Source: Hymenobacter siberiensis
GTDB lineage: Bacteria > Bacteroidota > Bacteroidia > Cytophagales > Hymenobacteraceae
Direction: 5' to 3'
Assembly: GCF_018967865.2 (NCBI RefSeq)
Contig: NZ_JAHLZY020000001.1
Location: forward strand, 3,968,001 to 4,032,000
Length of the DNA stretch: 64,000 nt
Part shown: positions 25,526-34,847 of the stretch, piece after piece
Position numbering within the stretch: the stretch's first letter is position 1
How the letters are laid out: every line of letters starts with the position of its first letter
Made by a program: the position numbers and the translations under genes
The notes under the pieces: model-generated
Database searches by the model: none
What the model was told of the DNA's origin: nothing
Seen by the model: only the letters and a program-made list of their open reading frames with translations

Positions 25526-26899
25526 ATGAAAATCAAGGTCTACTTATCACTGCTAATCAGCTTTTTTGCCTGGGCAACGCCACTGCTGCCGGCTTGGGTA
25601 GCGGGTACGGGCACCACGGTGGCAGCGGCCTCCATTATCGGCTTCACGCTGGTGAATGCCGATAACAACCTGGACCTTTTCGCCCTGACGCCGGGCATCG
25701 TGATAGACCTGGCCACGCTGCCTACCCGCAACGTCAACATCCGGGCCGATACCGACCTGCCCCTGCCGGGCAGCGTGGTGTTTGCCCTAAGCGGAGCCCA
25801 AACACGCAACGCGACGGAAAATATCGTGCCCTACGCGCTGTTCAGCGATTTCCAGGGCAACTACTTCCCGTGGTCGCCGCCCGTGGGCAGCTACTCGCTG
25901 CTGGCTACCCCGTTTGATGGGCCCGATGGGACGGGGGCCGGCGGCGCGCCCCTCACGCTCAGCTTCACGGTGGTGAATTCGGTGGGCGGCATCACGGGCT
26001 TCACGCTAGTGAATGCTGATACGAATGGCGACATCCAGCCCCTGACGTCCGGCACAATCCTCACGCTGGCCACACTGCCCACCCGCAACCTGAACATTCG
26101 GGCCAATACCACACCGGCCACGGTGGGCAGCGTGGTTTTCGACCTCACCGGCCCCCAAACTCACTCGGGCATCGAAAATGTAGCTCCGTACGCGCTGTAC
26201 AGCGACTTAAATGGCAACTACACCGCCTGGACCCCGGTGGGTGGCACCTACACGCTCACGGCCACGGTTTTTGATGCGCCGCAGGGCGGCGGCACCCAGG
26301 GCTCAGGGCTGACTATCAGCTTCGTAGTCGTTGCCCCGCCGTTGCCGGTGCGGCTCACGGCGTTTCTGGCCGAGCCGCTAGGGCCGGGCGCGGTGCAGCT
26401 GCACTGGAACACGACCACCGAGGAGCAGAACAAGGAATTTGTGGTGCAGCGCAGCGCCGACGGGCGGGAATTCATCGCCCTGGCCCACCTGCCCGGGCAC
26501 GGCAACACCACGCTGCCGCAGGCTTATCAATACAACGACAAGCAACTGCCCGCCAACCTCACCAAGCTATACTACCGCCTGCAGCAGGTAGATGTGGATG
26601 GCACGCGCACCTACTCGCCGGTGCGGGTGGTGGCCGTGGTGCCCGGCGCGGCCCCGGCCATGCTCCAGGCCTTTGTGCCCACGCCCGCCGACGGCCAGTT
26701 GCACTACACCTTCGCCGGCCCGGCCACCGGAACCGAGGAGCTGGTGCTGTATTCCATTATGGGGCAGCGGCTGGGGCGGTATCCGCTGGCGGCTTCGGGC
26801 ACCGGCACCGTGCCGGTGGCAGGGCTGGCAGCCGGCACCTACGTGCTGCACCTCGTGAACGCGGGCGGCAGCTACGCGGGGCGTTTCGTGCTGCCGTAG
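25526..26899 (+). CDS. T9SS-secreted protein with two ~115-residue repeat domains
   Basis: A 457-residue protein with a signal peptide (MKIKVYLSLLISFFAWATPL...). Two copies of an unnamed domain lie at about 38-150 (FTLVNADNNLDLFALTPG, LATLPTRNVNIRADTD, VPYALFSD) and 156-268 (FTLVNADTNGDIQPLTSG, LATLPTRNLNIRANTT, APYALYSDLNGNY). A region like that just before T9SS tails follows (VRLTAFLAEP, LHWNTTTEEQNKEFVVQRSA), ending in a type-A sorting domain (LVLYSIMGQRLGRYPLA, GTYVLHLVNAGGSYAGRFVL). It is expected on the cell surface or released. The same repeat domain occurs three times in the large minus-strand protein at 28548. Function unknown. Confidence 0.82.
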   Translation: MKIKVYLSLLISFFAWATPLLPAWVAGTGTTVAAASIIGFTLVNADNNLDLFALTPGIVIDLATLPTRNVNIRADTDLPLPGSVVFALSGAQTRNATENIVPYALFSDFQGNYFPWSPPVGSYSLLATPFDGPDGTGAGGAPLTLSFTVVNSVGGITGFTLVNADTNGDIQPLTSGTILTLATLPTRNLNIRANTTPATVGSVVFDLTGPQTHSGIENVAPYALYSDLNGNYTAWTPVGGTYTLTATVFDAPQGGGTQGSGLTISFVVVAPPLPVRLTAFLAEPLGPGAVQLHWNTTTEEQNKEFVVQRSADGREFIALAHLPGHGNTTLPQAYQYNDKQLPANLTKLYYRLQQVDVDGTRTYSPVRVVAVVPGAAPAMLQAFVPTPADGQLHYTFAGPATGTEELVLYSIMGQRLGRYPLAASGTGTVPVAGLAAGTYVLHLVNAGGSYAGRFVLP

Positions 26900-26957
26900 C
26901 GGGACCCAAGAAACAAGTAAGGCCGTCAATGACGGTTTGCGCTGATTCGCACCGACC

Positions 26958-28395
26958 TCACTCGCGCGCAAACGTGCGCCGTACGGGGCCGCTGGCCGTT
27001 TCCAGCTCCAGGTGGTAGAGGCCGCCGGGCAGGCCGCCCAGCTCTACGGTGGCCGGCCCGGCGGGCATATTGCCCTGGCGCAATAGCTGGCCGAGGTGGT
27101 TGTGCATGCGGTAGGCCGTAGCGGCCACCCCCGTGATGAGGAGCCGCTCCCGGGCCGGGTTGGGGTAGAGCAGCACCGGCGCTACGACCCCCGGCCCCAT
27201 CGCCACCACCGGCGACAACGTGGACGTGCCGCCCACATCTACCTGCCGCAGGCGGTAGTAGAGGGCCGGCAGGGCGGCGGCATCGAGTTAGGGTATAGCT
27301 GGTGGGCTGAAACATGGTGCCGCCCCCCGGCAAGGTGGCAATGGCCCGGCCATCGGCGTTGCGCTGCACCTCGAAACGGGCATTTTGTTGTTCGCTAGCG
27401 GTGGCCCAGCGCAGGTGCACGCCGGTGGCCTGGCGCTGGGCGGCAAACGCGGTGAGCACCACGGGCAACGGTCCGGCGGGCGCGAATACCTGCTGAAACG
27501 CAATTTGCTGCAAGGCCACGGCGGCGGCGGCGGTGATGCCGAGGGCCACGGCGGCCTGCTCGGTGGGGCCAAGCAGGCGCGGGTCGAGGCTGGTGAGCTG
27601 GGCAAACAACACGAAGACGGCCAGGCAGGAGCCCCACTTGCTGGCGTGAAAATGGTCGGGGCCCCACAGATTCAGCGGGCCGGGGCTGGGATTATAGGGG
27701 TTGCGCTAGGCCACATCGGCCTGTATGGCCCGCAGCCAGGCATCGCCCACGGGGGCCACGGCGGCGAAGCACGAGTTTTGGGCAGCCAGGTAGGCATAGG
27801 CCCGGCGCAGGTCGCGCATCATGGCATCGAGGGGCAGGCCCGAGTAGGGCTGGCCGGCCGGGTAGGTCATGTCGGCCCGGGGCCAGGTCTGAAACAGGTA
27901 GACCCGGGCGGCGTGGCTGCCGGTGTGCACGGCCTGCTCGAGGCGGGTAGCGTAGGTGAGAAAACTGGCGGGCTGGCCGGTGCGGGCCACGAGCAGGGGC
28001 TGCGTGCTGCTTTCCTGAAGCACCACCTGGTCCCACGGCCCCGGCTGCACTACGACCAGGGCGTTGGTGTAGTGGTACACGAGCGAGGCACCATTCACTA
28101 ATTCGATGGGGACATCATAGGGCCGGCCGGCCTGGTCGGCCATTTTTTGAAGATGCCCGGCACGCCGCCCCAGGGCCCGGGCGTGGCGGGGTCTAACTGA
28201 TAGCGCGGGCTGCCGGGCGGCTGGCTGTGGTTTTCGTCGGTGATGGCGGCGGCGTTGTAGTTCAGCACCGGCTCACATGCCGTGCGTGAAGCTGTTGCCG
28301 ACGAATAGAATGCGTGTTTGGGCGGTAGCCGGGCCAGCCAGCAGTGCGGCCCAGCAGCAGCTCAGCAGCCAGCAGGAGTATAAGCGGTGCGCCAT
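26958..28395 (-). pseudogene. Decayed SGNH-hydrolase-like protein with T9SS sorting domain
   Basis: Minus-strand fragments together read as one gene. An ATG at 28395 gives a signal peptide (MAHRLYSCWLLSCCWAALLA) followed by the SGNH block I motif ILFVGNSFTHGM, then a stop. A second frame continues PVLNYNAAAITDENHSQPPG. A third carries VVVQPGPWDQVVLQESS, a block typical of DUF4886/SGNH proteins, and hits an in-frame TAG at 27706-27708. It resumes in the same frame (NPSPGPLNLWGPDHFHASKW), then shifts again near 27288 into YYRLRQVDVGGTSTLS and a T9SS tail (VLLYPNPARERLLITG). At least three frameshifts and one nonsense codon make it non-functional. It lies behind the terminator of the 1641-residue gene. 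Confidence 0.85.
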
Positions 28396-28429
28396 ATCGG
28401 GGGACTGAAGAAGAGAACTGAAACGGGCG

Positions 28430-28465
28430 AAAAAATCCCTCGCGGTCCGGACCGGACCGCGAGGG
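28430..28465 (-). terminator. Rho-independent terminator of the large minus-strand gene
   Basis: Perfect 14-base arms CCCTCGCGGTCCGG and CCGGACCGCGAGGG flank a single base. On the minus strand the hairpin is followed by a T run (A run at 28430-28435 on the plus strand). It lies about 80 bases after the stop at 28548. Confidence 0.85.
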
Positions 28466-28547
28466 TAAAGAGAGTAATAGACTATCCGATTCGAGAAGAA
28501 AATCATCATTCCGATACTCCCCTGGCCGGCGATGTGCCAAGCCGCCA

Positions 28548-31500
28548 TCACTGCCGCAGCAGCTTGAGCCGGGCGGCGGCGTGGTTATTTTCGAGGAGCA
28601 GGTAATAGAGCCCGGCGGCATTGATTTCGTGCGCGAAATCGAGGTGCTGCACCGGGGCCTCGGCCGGGAGGATGCCGGTGGCCAGCGTGGCCCCCAGGGC
28701 CGTGAGCAGGCGGTAATGCACCGCGCCCTGCAAGACCTCGGGCAGGCGCAGGAAGAAGCGGCCGTCGGCGGAGGGGTTGGGGTAGGCGGTGGCCGTCTGA
28801 ACGAGGCCTGCCCGGGCGGGCGCAGCAGCCGTAGCCGCCGCGACGCGGGCCGCCTGGTTGGTCACCGTGAAGCTGATGCTGAGCGGCGTGCCGGCCGTAC
28901 CGCCATTGTCGGCGGCGGTGTAGGGCGTGACGGTGAGCGTGTAGCTGCCCACCGCAATGGCCGGCGTCCAGGGGTTGTAGTCGCCGTTGGAATCGGCAAA
29001 CAGCGCGTACGGAGCCAGGTTTTCGTTGTGATTCACCGACTGGGTGCCGCCGAGCACGAAGAGCACGCTGCCCACCGTGGCCGGGCTGGTATTGGCCCGA
29101 ATGGTGAGGTTGGGCGTGGGCAGGGTGGCCAGGTTCAGCACCGCGCCCGTGGTCAGGGCTTGCAGGTCGAGGTCGGTATCGGCGTTTATCAGGGTGAGGC
29201 TCGTCACCTGCGGGCCATTGGCGGTGAAGATGGCGTTGATGGATTTATTGGCCGTCATTGTCACCGGGAGCGGATTGACGGTGCCGGTGGCTCCACCGCT
29301 CCAGCCGGTGAAGGCGTAGCCAGCGGCCGGCGTGGCCGTAAGCGTCACCGTGCTGCCGCTGAGATAGGTGCTTTGGTTGGGGCTTTTGGTGATGGTGCCG
29401 CTGCCAAACACAGCCGTGGTGAGCGTGTAGCTGGTGGTGGTGGCCACGAAAGTGGCCGTGATGAATTTGTTGGCCGTCATTGTTACCGACAACGGATTAG
29501 TGCTGCCCGTGGCGTCGCCGCTCCAGCCGCTGAAGGCGAAACCCGCCCCCGGCGTGGCCGTCAGGCTCACGCTGCTGCCGCTGGCGTAGGAAGCCGCATT
29601 GGGGCTTTTCGTCACCGTGCCCGTGCCCACCGTGCTGGTGGTTAGCGTGTAGCTGGTGCCGCCCGCCTGGTCAATCACGCTGAAGGCCAGCGTGAGCGGC
29701 GTACCCGCCGTGCCCCCGCCCCCGCCGCTGGTGTAGGGCGTGGCCGTGAGCGTGTAGCTGCCCACCGCCGGCGTCCAGGAATTATACACCCCGCCATTGT
29801 CCGAAAACAGCGCGTAAGGCACGACCGACTCGGTCTGGTTCTGCGTATCTGCGCCGCTGAGGGTGAATACCACGCTGCCCACGGTGCCCGGGTTGGTATT
29901 AGCCCGCACGTTCAGGTTGCGCGTGGGCAGCGTGGCCAGGTTCAGCGTCGTGCCGGCGGCAAGGGCCTGAATGTCGCCATTCGTGTCGGCGTTTATCAGC
30001 GTGTAGCTCGTCACGCTTTGCCCGGCCGGAAGGGCCGTGAAAGTGGCCGTGATGTTCTTGTTGGCCGTCATCGTCACCGATAGCGGGTTGGCCGTGCCCG
30101 AGGCATCGCCGCTCCAGCCACTGAATTGGTAGCCGGCGGCTGGCGTGGCCGTCAGGCTCACCGTGCTGCCGCTGGCGTAGGAAGCCGCATTCGGGCTTTT
30201 CGTCACCGTGCCGCTGCCTACCATGGCGGTAGTCAGGGTGTAGCTGGTGGGCGTGCCGCCGGTTTGCTGCCAGAGCTCCATGCCCGAAAAATTGGGCCAG
30301 CCGCCGGTGCTGGTGAACTGCACCGAGCCCGTGGCCGCCAGCGTCACGTTGTAGGGCCCCAGCCGGTTCCAGGTACCGGCGGGGCCGGTGCTGTAGTTAC
30401 TCAGCTTAACCTGCCCGTTCAGCGAGAGGTTGATTACCTCGGGGCCACTGTCTTCCCACACGTACAGGTAGGCCTGGTACGTGCCGGCGGGCACGGCCGA
30501 GAGCGCCACGCTCAGGTCGGGGCCGAAAACAGCCTGCCGAATCATGCCCGCGCGCACGGCATCGGTGGTGGGCACCAGCGCCACGGCCTGGTTCTCGAAG
30601 GTTGAGCCGTTGGTTGAATAGTTGGCCGCCGTGGAGCCGCCCCAGGCGTTGCCATCCAGCGTGAGGGCCGGCCCGCCCAGGTTGATGGCCCGGTAGAAAG
30701 TATAGCCGCCCCCGCCCGAGGTAGCCGTGAAGGTAGCCGTGATGGATTTGTCAGCCGTCATCGTCACGGCAAGGGGGTTGGCCGTACCGCTGGCATCGCC
30801 GCTCCAGCCCGCGAAGGTGTAGCCCGCCCCCGGCGTGGCCGTGAGGCTCACCGTGCTGCCGCTGGCATAGGTAGCGGCATTGGGGTTTTTGGTCACGGTG
30901 CCGGTGCCCACCGTGGCCGTGGTGAGCGCAAACGGCCCGGGAGCGTTCGAATCCGTCACCGTGAAGTTTATGGTGAGGGGCGGGCGGGCGGTGCCGCTGC
31001 CATTGGCCCCGCTGTAGCCGGTGGCCGTGAGCTGGTAGTTGCCCACCGGCGGCGTCCAGGAGTTGTAGTCGCCGTTCACATCCAGAAACAGCGCGAAGGG
31101 CGCCGCGTTATCGGTCACGGCCTGGGTTTGCGGGCCGGTGAGGGAAAACACCATGCTGCCGGTAGTGGCCGGGTCGGCATTGGCCCGGATGTTCAGGTGG
31201 CGAGTGGGCAGCGTGGCCAGGTTGAGAATGGCCCCATTGGTCAGGGGCTGAATGTCGGCGTCGGAAGCGGCGTCGGCATCAACGAGCGTGAAGCTGGGCG
31301 TGGTGCAGTCGGGGTCGAGGCGCACCTGCTGGGTGGTCGAAAGCCCGCCGGCATCGGTCACGGTCAGGGCAATGGTATAGTAGTAGGCTTCGGCCCCGCA
31401 GCCGTAGGGGCCCACAATGGTGCTGGTTTGCCGGATGGTGTCCACGGGGTCGGGGTGCAGGTGCGTGAGGTGGTGCAGCACCGTTTGCCACTTGTAGAAT

Positions 31501-33473
31501 AGTAGGTGGCCGCTCTGCTCATTGTCGACCACGGTGGCCCGCAGCTGGTAGGTGGTGTTGCCCGTGAGCGGGTACACTGTGCCCGCCGCCGGACTGGTAA
31601 TGGTGACCTGCGGCGGGGTATTGTTGGCCGAAATCGTCAGCGAAGCCTGGTTGGTCAGGCCCTGGGAATTGGTCACGGTGAGCATGACGGTGTATTGCGT
31701 GGCGGCCGAAGTAGCCGGCGAAAACGTGTGGCTGGGGTTGGCCGCCGCGCTGGTGGCCGTGCTATCGCCGAAATTCCAGCTATAGGTGAGCGGGCTACCG
31801 TTGGGGTCGGTCGAATTGCTGCCGGTGAGCTGCACCGTGAGCGGGCCGGGGCCATAGGTTTTGTTGGACGTAGCCACCGCCACCGGCGGGCTGCCGGTAG
31901 TCACGTAGCTGATTTTGCGAATTTCCGAAGGGTAAAAGTTGACGTAGAACAGGCCCGTTTCGCTTGGGCTGGTGCCAAAAAACACCGGCACGGCCCCACT
32001 GTCCACGAAGCTGCGCACCGCGCTAGGCTGGTTGCTGCTGTTCACGGTCATGCTCTTAATCCAGCCGCCCACGTAGTCCCCAAAAAAGTAGGAGTTGGCG
32101 TACGGGGCCGGAAAGTCGCTGTAGGGATAAAACACCCCGCCCGTCACCGAATTACCCCCGAACTGCGCCCCGCTCACCGGCGAGTCCGCCGCCCCGATAT
32201 TAACCGTGGTGGGCGTTTGCCCGCTGAAGGTGCCCGTGCGCGACGGCCCCGGCCCGTGGCCCCAGTCGATGAGCGGCCGGGTGTGCACAAACGTGGGAAT
32301 GCTGGCCGGAATCGATTGCGACGTATTGCACGAATTAGTGAACGTAGCCGTGCCGTTCGGCGTGGCCGGCTTCAACAGGTCCTGAAAGTAGAAGAACTGC
32401 TTGGTGCAGCCGCCCGTGTTGTAGAGCGGGTTGGGCGCATCGAGGTTATACACGTTCGAGTTGGTGAACGCCGAATAGGGCGTCAGGCCCTCAAACAGCG
32501 GCCAGCCCAGGTTCACGCGGGCGCGGTCCACCACCGTTATTTCTTCCCAGGTGGAGGCACCCACCATGCCCACGTAGAGCGTGCCGGGGTTACCCTGGGC
32601 GGGGTCGGGGTTGCCGGTGCCGGGCCGCAGGCTCATGCGGAAGGGCGTGCGCAGGCCCAGGGTCCAGACTTTGGAGCGGGGCGCGCCGGGGCTGGCGGCG
32701 TCATAAAAGGGGTTGCTGGCCACACCGTTGCCGGTGGCGGGGTCCAGGCGCAGGATTTTACCACTTAGGCAGTCTACCAGCTGGGCGCGCAGGGCGCCTA
32801 CGTTCTCCTTGGCGGAGATGATGCCATCGGCCAACGCCTCCGCGTAGTAGGTTTCGTTGTAGCTGCCTAAATCCGGCGCCCAGTGGGCCCCGTCACCGGT
32901 TGAGACCAGCAGCGTGCCATCGGTGCCAAACACCAGCGAGCCGGTGCAGTGGCCGTCGTGGGTCGAGGGAATGCCCGTGGACTTGGTGGCCCCGAGCAAT
33001 ATTTTGCGGCTGGCCGGGTTCACGGTGTAGCCCGTGCCGCTGGGCGTAGCCGTGTAGCGGGTGATGCGGCCAATGGTGGCGCTGTAGTAGTTGTTGGTCG
33101 TGGCGCTATAGCTGGCCGTGCCAAAGTTCAGCAGGTAGTGCCGGTCCACCACGTACAGCAGGTACATGTAGCCGTTGGCGTCGAAGTTCGGGTCGAGGGC
33201 GAAGCCCAGCAAGCCGTGGTCGGCCCAGGCCCCTACTTCGGGCGAAATGTCAATCAGCTGCTGGCGCTGGCCGTTCACCACCACCCAGACTTTGCCCGGC
33301 CGCTCCCACACAAACATCTTGCTGCCGCTGCTATTGAAAGTCAGCCCCACCGCCTCATTCCAGCCCGAGGAAACGGTGGTGGAAGTGAAGCCCGTGGGCG
33401 GCGTCTGGGCCTGCACCTGCGCGTTGCCTAGCAGCAGCAACGCGCAGAAAATGGCGGTAAAAATATTTTTCAT
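28548..33473 (-). CDS. 1641-residue T9SS protein with sugar-dehydrogenase propeller and repeat domains
   Basis: The start at 33473 gives a clear signal peptide (MKNIFTAIFCALLLLGNAQ...). Residues about 25-520 are a soluble glucose/sorbosone-dehydrogenase-type beta-propeller (WERPGKVWVV, FALDPNFDANGYMYLLYV, STHDGHCTGSLVFGTDGTL, WTLGLRTPFRMS), a PQQ-linked fold. A PKD domain follows at about 528-611 (YSWNFGDSTATSAAANPSHT). Then come three copies of the LxNADxNGD domain (near 31290-30950, 30005-29670 and 29200-28860), four divergent InlB-type repeats (GYTFAGWSGDASGTANPL and kin), and one malectin-like domain (30710-30260). The protein ends in a T9SS sorting tail (YPNPSADGRFFLRLPEV). It is likely a surface sugar-oxidising or sugar-binding protein; catalysis was not proven residue by residue. 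Confidence 0.88.
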   Translation of the reverse strand: MKNIFTAIFCALLLLGNAQVQAQTPPTGFTSTTVSSGWNEAVGLTFNSSGSKMFVWERPGKVWVVVNGQRQQLIDISPEVGAWADHGLLGFALDPNFDANGYMYLLYVVDRHYLLNFGTASYSATTNNYYSATIGRITRYTATPSGTGYTVNPASRKILLGATKSTGIPSTHDGHCTGSLVFGTDGTLLVSTGDGAHWAPDLGSYNETYYAEALADGIISAKENVGALRAQLVDCLSGKILRLDPATGNGVASNPFYDAASPGAPRSKVWTLGLRTPFRMSLRPGTGNPDPAQGNPGTLYVGMVGASTWEEITVVDRARVNLGWPLFEGLTPYSAFTNSNVYNLDAPNPLYNTGGCTKQFFYFQDLLKPATPNGTATFTNSCNTSQSIPASIPTFVHTRPLIDWGHGPGPSRTGTFSGQTPTTVNIGAADSPVSGAQFGGNSVTGGVFYPYSDFPAPYANSYFFGDYVGGWIKSMTVNSSNQPSAVRSFVDSGAVPVFFGTSPSETGLFYVNFYPSEIRKISYVTTGSPPVAVATSNKTYGPGPLTVQLTGSNSTDPNGSPLTYSWNFGDSTATSAAANPSHTFSPATSAATQYTVMLTVTNSQGLTNQASLTISANNTPPQVTITSPAAGTVYPLTGNTTYQLRATVVDNEQSGHLLFYKWQTVLHHLTHLHPDPVDTIRQTSTIVGPYGCGAEAYYYTIALTVTDAGGLSTTQQVRLDPDCTTPSFTLVDADAASDADIQPLTNGAILNLATLPTRHLNIRANADPATTGSMVFSLTGPQTQAVTDNAAPFALFLDVNGDYNSWTPPVGNYQLTATGYSGANGSGTARPPLTINFTVTDSNAPGPFALTTATVGTGTVTKNPNAATYASGSTVSLTATPGAGYTFAGWSGDASGTANPLAVTMTADKSITATFTATSGGGGYTFYRAINLGGPALTLDGNAWGGSTAANYSTNGSTFENQAVALVPTTDAVRAGMIRQAVFGPDLSVALSAVPAGTYQAYLYVWEDSGPEVINLSLNGQVKLSNYSTGPAGTWNRLGPYNVTLAATGSVQFTSTGGWPNFSGMELWQQTGGTPTSYTLTTAMVGSGTVTKSPNAASYASGSTVSLTATPAAGYQFSGWSGDASGTANPLSVTMTANKNITATFTALPAGQSVTSYTLINADTNGDIQALAAGTTLNLATLPTRNLNVRANTNPGTVGSVVFTLSGADTQNQTESVVPYALFSDNGGVYNSWTPAVGSYTLTATPYTSGGGGGTAGTPLTLAFSVIDQAGGTSYTLTTSTVGTGTVTKSPNAASYASGSSVSLTATPGAGFAFSGWSGDATGSTNPLSVTMTANKFITATFVATTTSYTLTTAVFGSGTITKSPNQSTYLSGSTVTLTATPAAGYAFTGWSGGATGTVNPLPVTMTANKSINAIFTANGPQVTSLTLINADTDLDLQALTTGAVLNLATLPTPNLTIRANTSPATVGSVLFVLGGTQSVNHNENLAPYALFADSNGDYNPWTPAIAVGSYTLTVTPYTAADNGGTAGTPLSISFTVTNQAARVAAATAAAPARAGLVQTATAYPNPSADGRFFLRLPEVLQGAVHYRLLTALGATLATGILPAEAPVQHLDFAHEINAAGLYYLLLENNHAAARLKLLRQ

Positions 33474-33579
33474 AACGGAAAGGGTGCAACTGCATCGGAG
33501 GTAAGCGTGAGGTGGGTAAAAAAATGAATGGGTATCGGCGGCTGCCGCGTGGCCCGGCCATAGCCGGGGCCACGCGGGC

Positions 33580-34788
33580 CTAGTCCTCGTCGGTGAGGAA
33601 GCGGTAAAGCTTGGTGAGTGGGTCACCCAGAAAAGCGCCCACGCTGGTATCGCGCAGCGCAAACTGCACGTCATCGGCCCGGCGCACGCGGCGGCCGTAG
33701 CGGTACTTCAGGTAGTTGGCAAACGGGATGTAGCGTCCCTCCCGAAACGGTGCGGGGGCCACCGCCCGGCCGGCCGCCACCTGGCAGGCCAGCAGCGGAA
33801 AGTTCACGCCCGCCGCCAGTGCCGAGCCCACTACCGTGAGCCAGAAGCGGGTGTTTATTTCGATGACCTTGATTTGGCGGGCGCGGGCATCGTAGCGCAG
33901 GTCGAGGTGGGCCACGCCGTTCCAGCGCAGGGCTTTCATCAGGCGGTCTACCACGGCCAGCACAGCATCGTGGTGCACAAATTCGATGGCCTCGGTGGGC
34001 GCGTACTCGTCGCCGGTAGCCACCAGGCCCTTCTGAATGGAATGAGCAACGAGCTGCCCGTTCTGGTACAGCACGTTGCAGTCGATGTCGTAGCCCTCGA
34101 TGCAGTTCTGCACAATGTAGCGGCTGCCGTCGGGCAGCGCGGCCACGGCGGCCAGCAGCGCCTCGGGCGTGGCGTAGCACACAATGCCCCGGCCGCCGGC
34201 CCCCTCAATGGGTTTCAGCAGCACCGGAAATTCGAACTGCGCCAGCTTGGCCGCCAGGTTGTGCCAGATATCCACGATGGTATCGGGCGCGGGAATGTTG
34301 TACTCCTGCATGAATACGCCCAGCAGGCCCTTGTCGGTGGCAATTTCGTAGTATGCAGCGGCCGGCAGCGGCAGCAGCGGCACGGCGGCCGCCAGCGCCG
34401 CGCGGTGCTCAATCACGAAGCGCATGCCGGCCACATCCACCGGCAGCAGCACTTCGGCCCCGGTGGCATGGGCGGCATTCTGCACGAAGGCCACGAATAC
34501 CTCCGCCGGGCTCTCGGGCCCCAGCAGGTGAAACGAGCGCACGTAGTGCGAAAACTGGTACGGGCTCCGCGCATCGCGCGACAGCAGATGCGCCCGCACG
34601 CCCGGCTGCCGGCTCAGGCAAAACAGCACGGCCCCGGTGAGGCGGTACTCGCCCTCCAGCACCAGCACCGTGAGCGGAGCCGTGGCGGGGCGCGGAACGG
34701 CGGTTTTGGCCGGAGCGGCAGCGGCGGCATCCGGCCGCGCGGGTAGTTGGCCGGGGTGTTTCAAAAATTCAACCAGAGCGGGGTTCAT
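33580..34788 (-). CDS. ATP-grasp enzyme in the polysaccharide locus
   Basis: A 402-residue protein. An N-terminal Rossmann-like domain (LTVLVLEGEYRLTGAVLFCL, about 35-55) precedes an ATP-grasp fold. The latter has FPVLLKPIEGAGGRGIVCYA (phosphate-binding loop, about 180-199), the adenine-side VQNCIEGYDIDCNVLY, and the metal site VIEINTRFW (about 305-313). Such carbamoyl-phosphate-synthase-like ligases join a carboxylate to an amine or thiol using ATP. In capsule loci they are thought to amidate or decorate sugars with amino acids, but the substrate here is unknown. It lies 59 bases after the SAF-domain oxidoreductase and is the last gene of the minus-strand operon. Confidence 0.82.
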   Translation of the reverse strand: MNPALVEFLKHPGQLPARPDAAAAAPAKTAVPRPATAPLTVLVLEGEYRLTGAVLFCLSRQPGVRAHLLSRDARSPYQFSHYVRSFHLLGPESPAEVFVAFVQNAAHATGAEVLLPVDVAGMRFVIEHRAALAAAVPLLPLPAAAYYEIATDKGLLGVFMQEYNIPAPDTIVDIWHNLAAKLAQFEFPVLLKPIEGAGGRGIVCYATPEALLAAVAALPDGSRYIVQNCIEGYDIDCNVLYQNGQLVAHSIQKGLVATGDEYAPTEAIEFVHHDAVLAVVDRLMKALRWNGVAHLDLRYDARARQIKVIEINTRFWLTVVGSALAAGVNFPLLACQVAAGRAVAPAPFREGRYIPFANYLKYRYGRRVRRADDVQFALRDTSVGAFLGDPLTKLYRFLTDED

Positions 34789-34847
34789 GGCAATGAGGCT
34801 TCGGTAAAAGGGCAGAAAAAAAGGCAGCGTTAGTTGCTGGTTGATGG

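Noticed and set aside
28581..32768. Long plus-strand open frames opposite the 1641-residue gene (for example 31506-32768)
   Set aside because: They are antisense shadows caused by high G+C and codon bias; the minus-strand frame has signal peptide, known domains and a T9SS tail.
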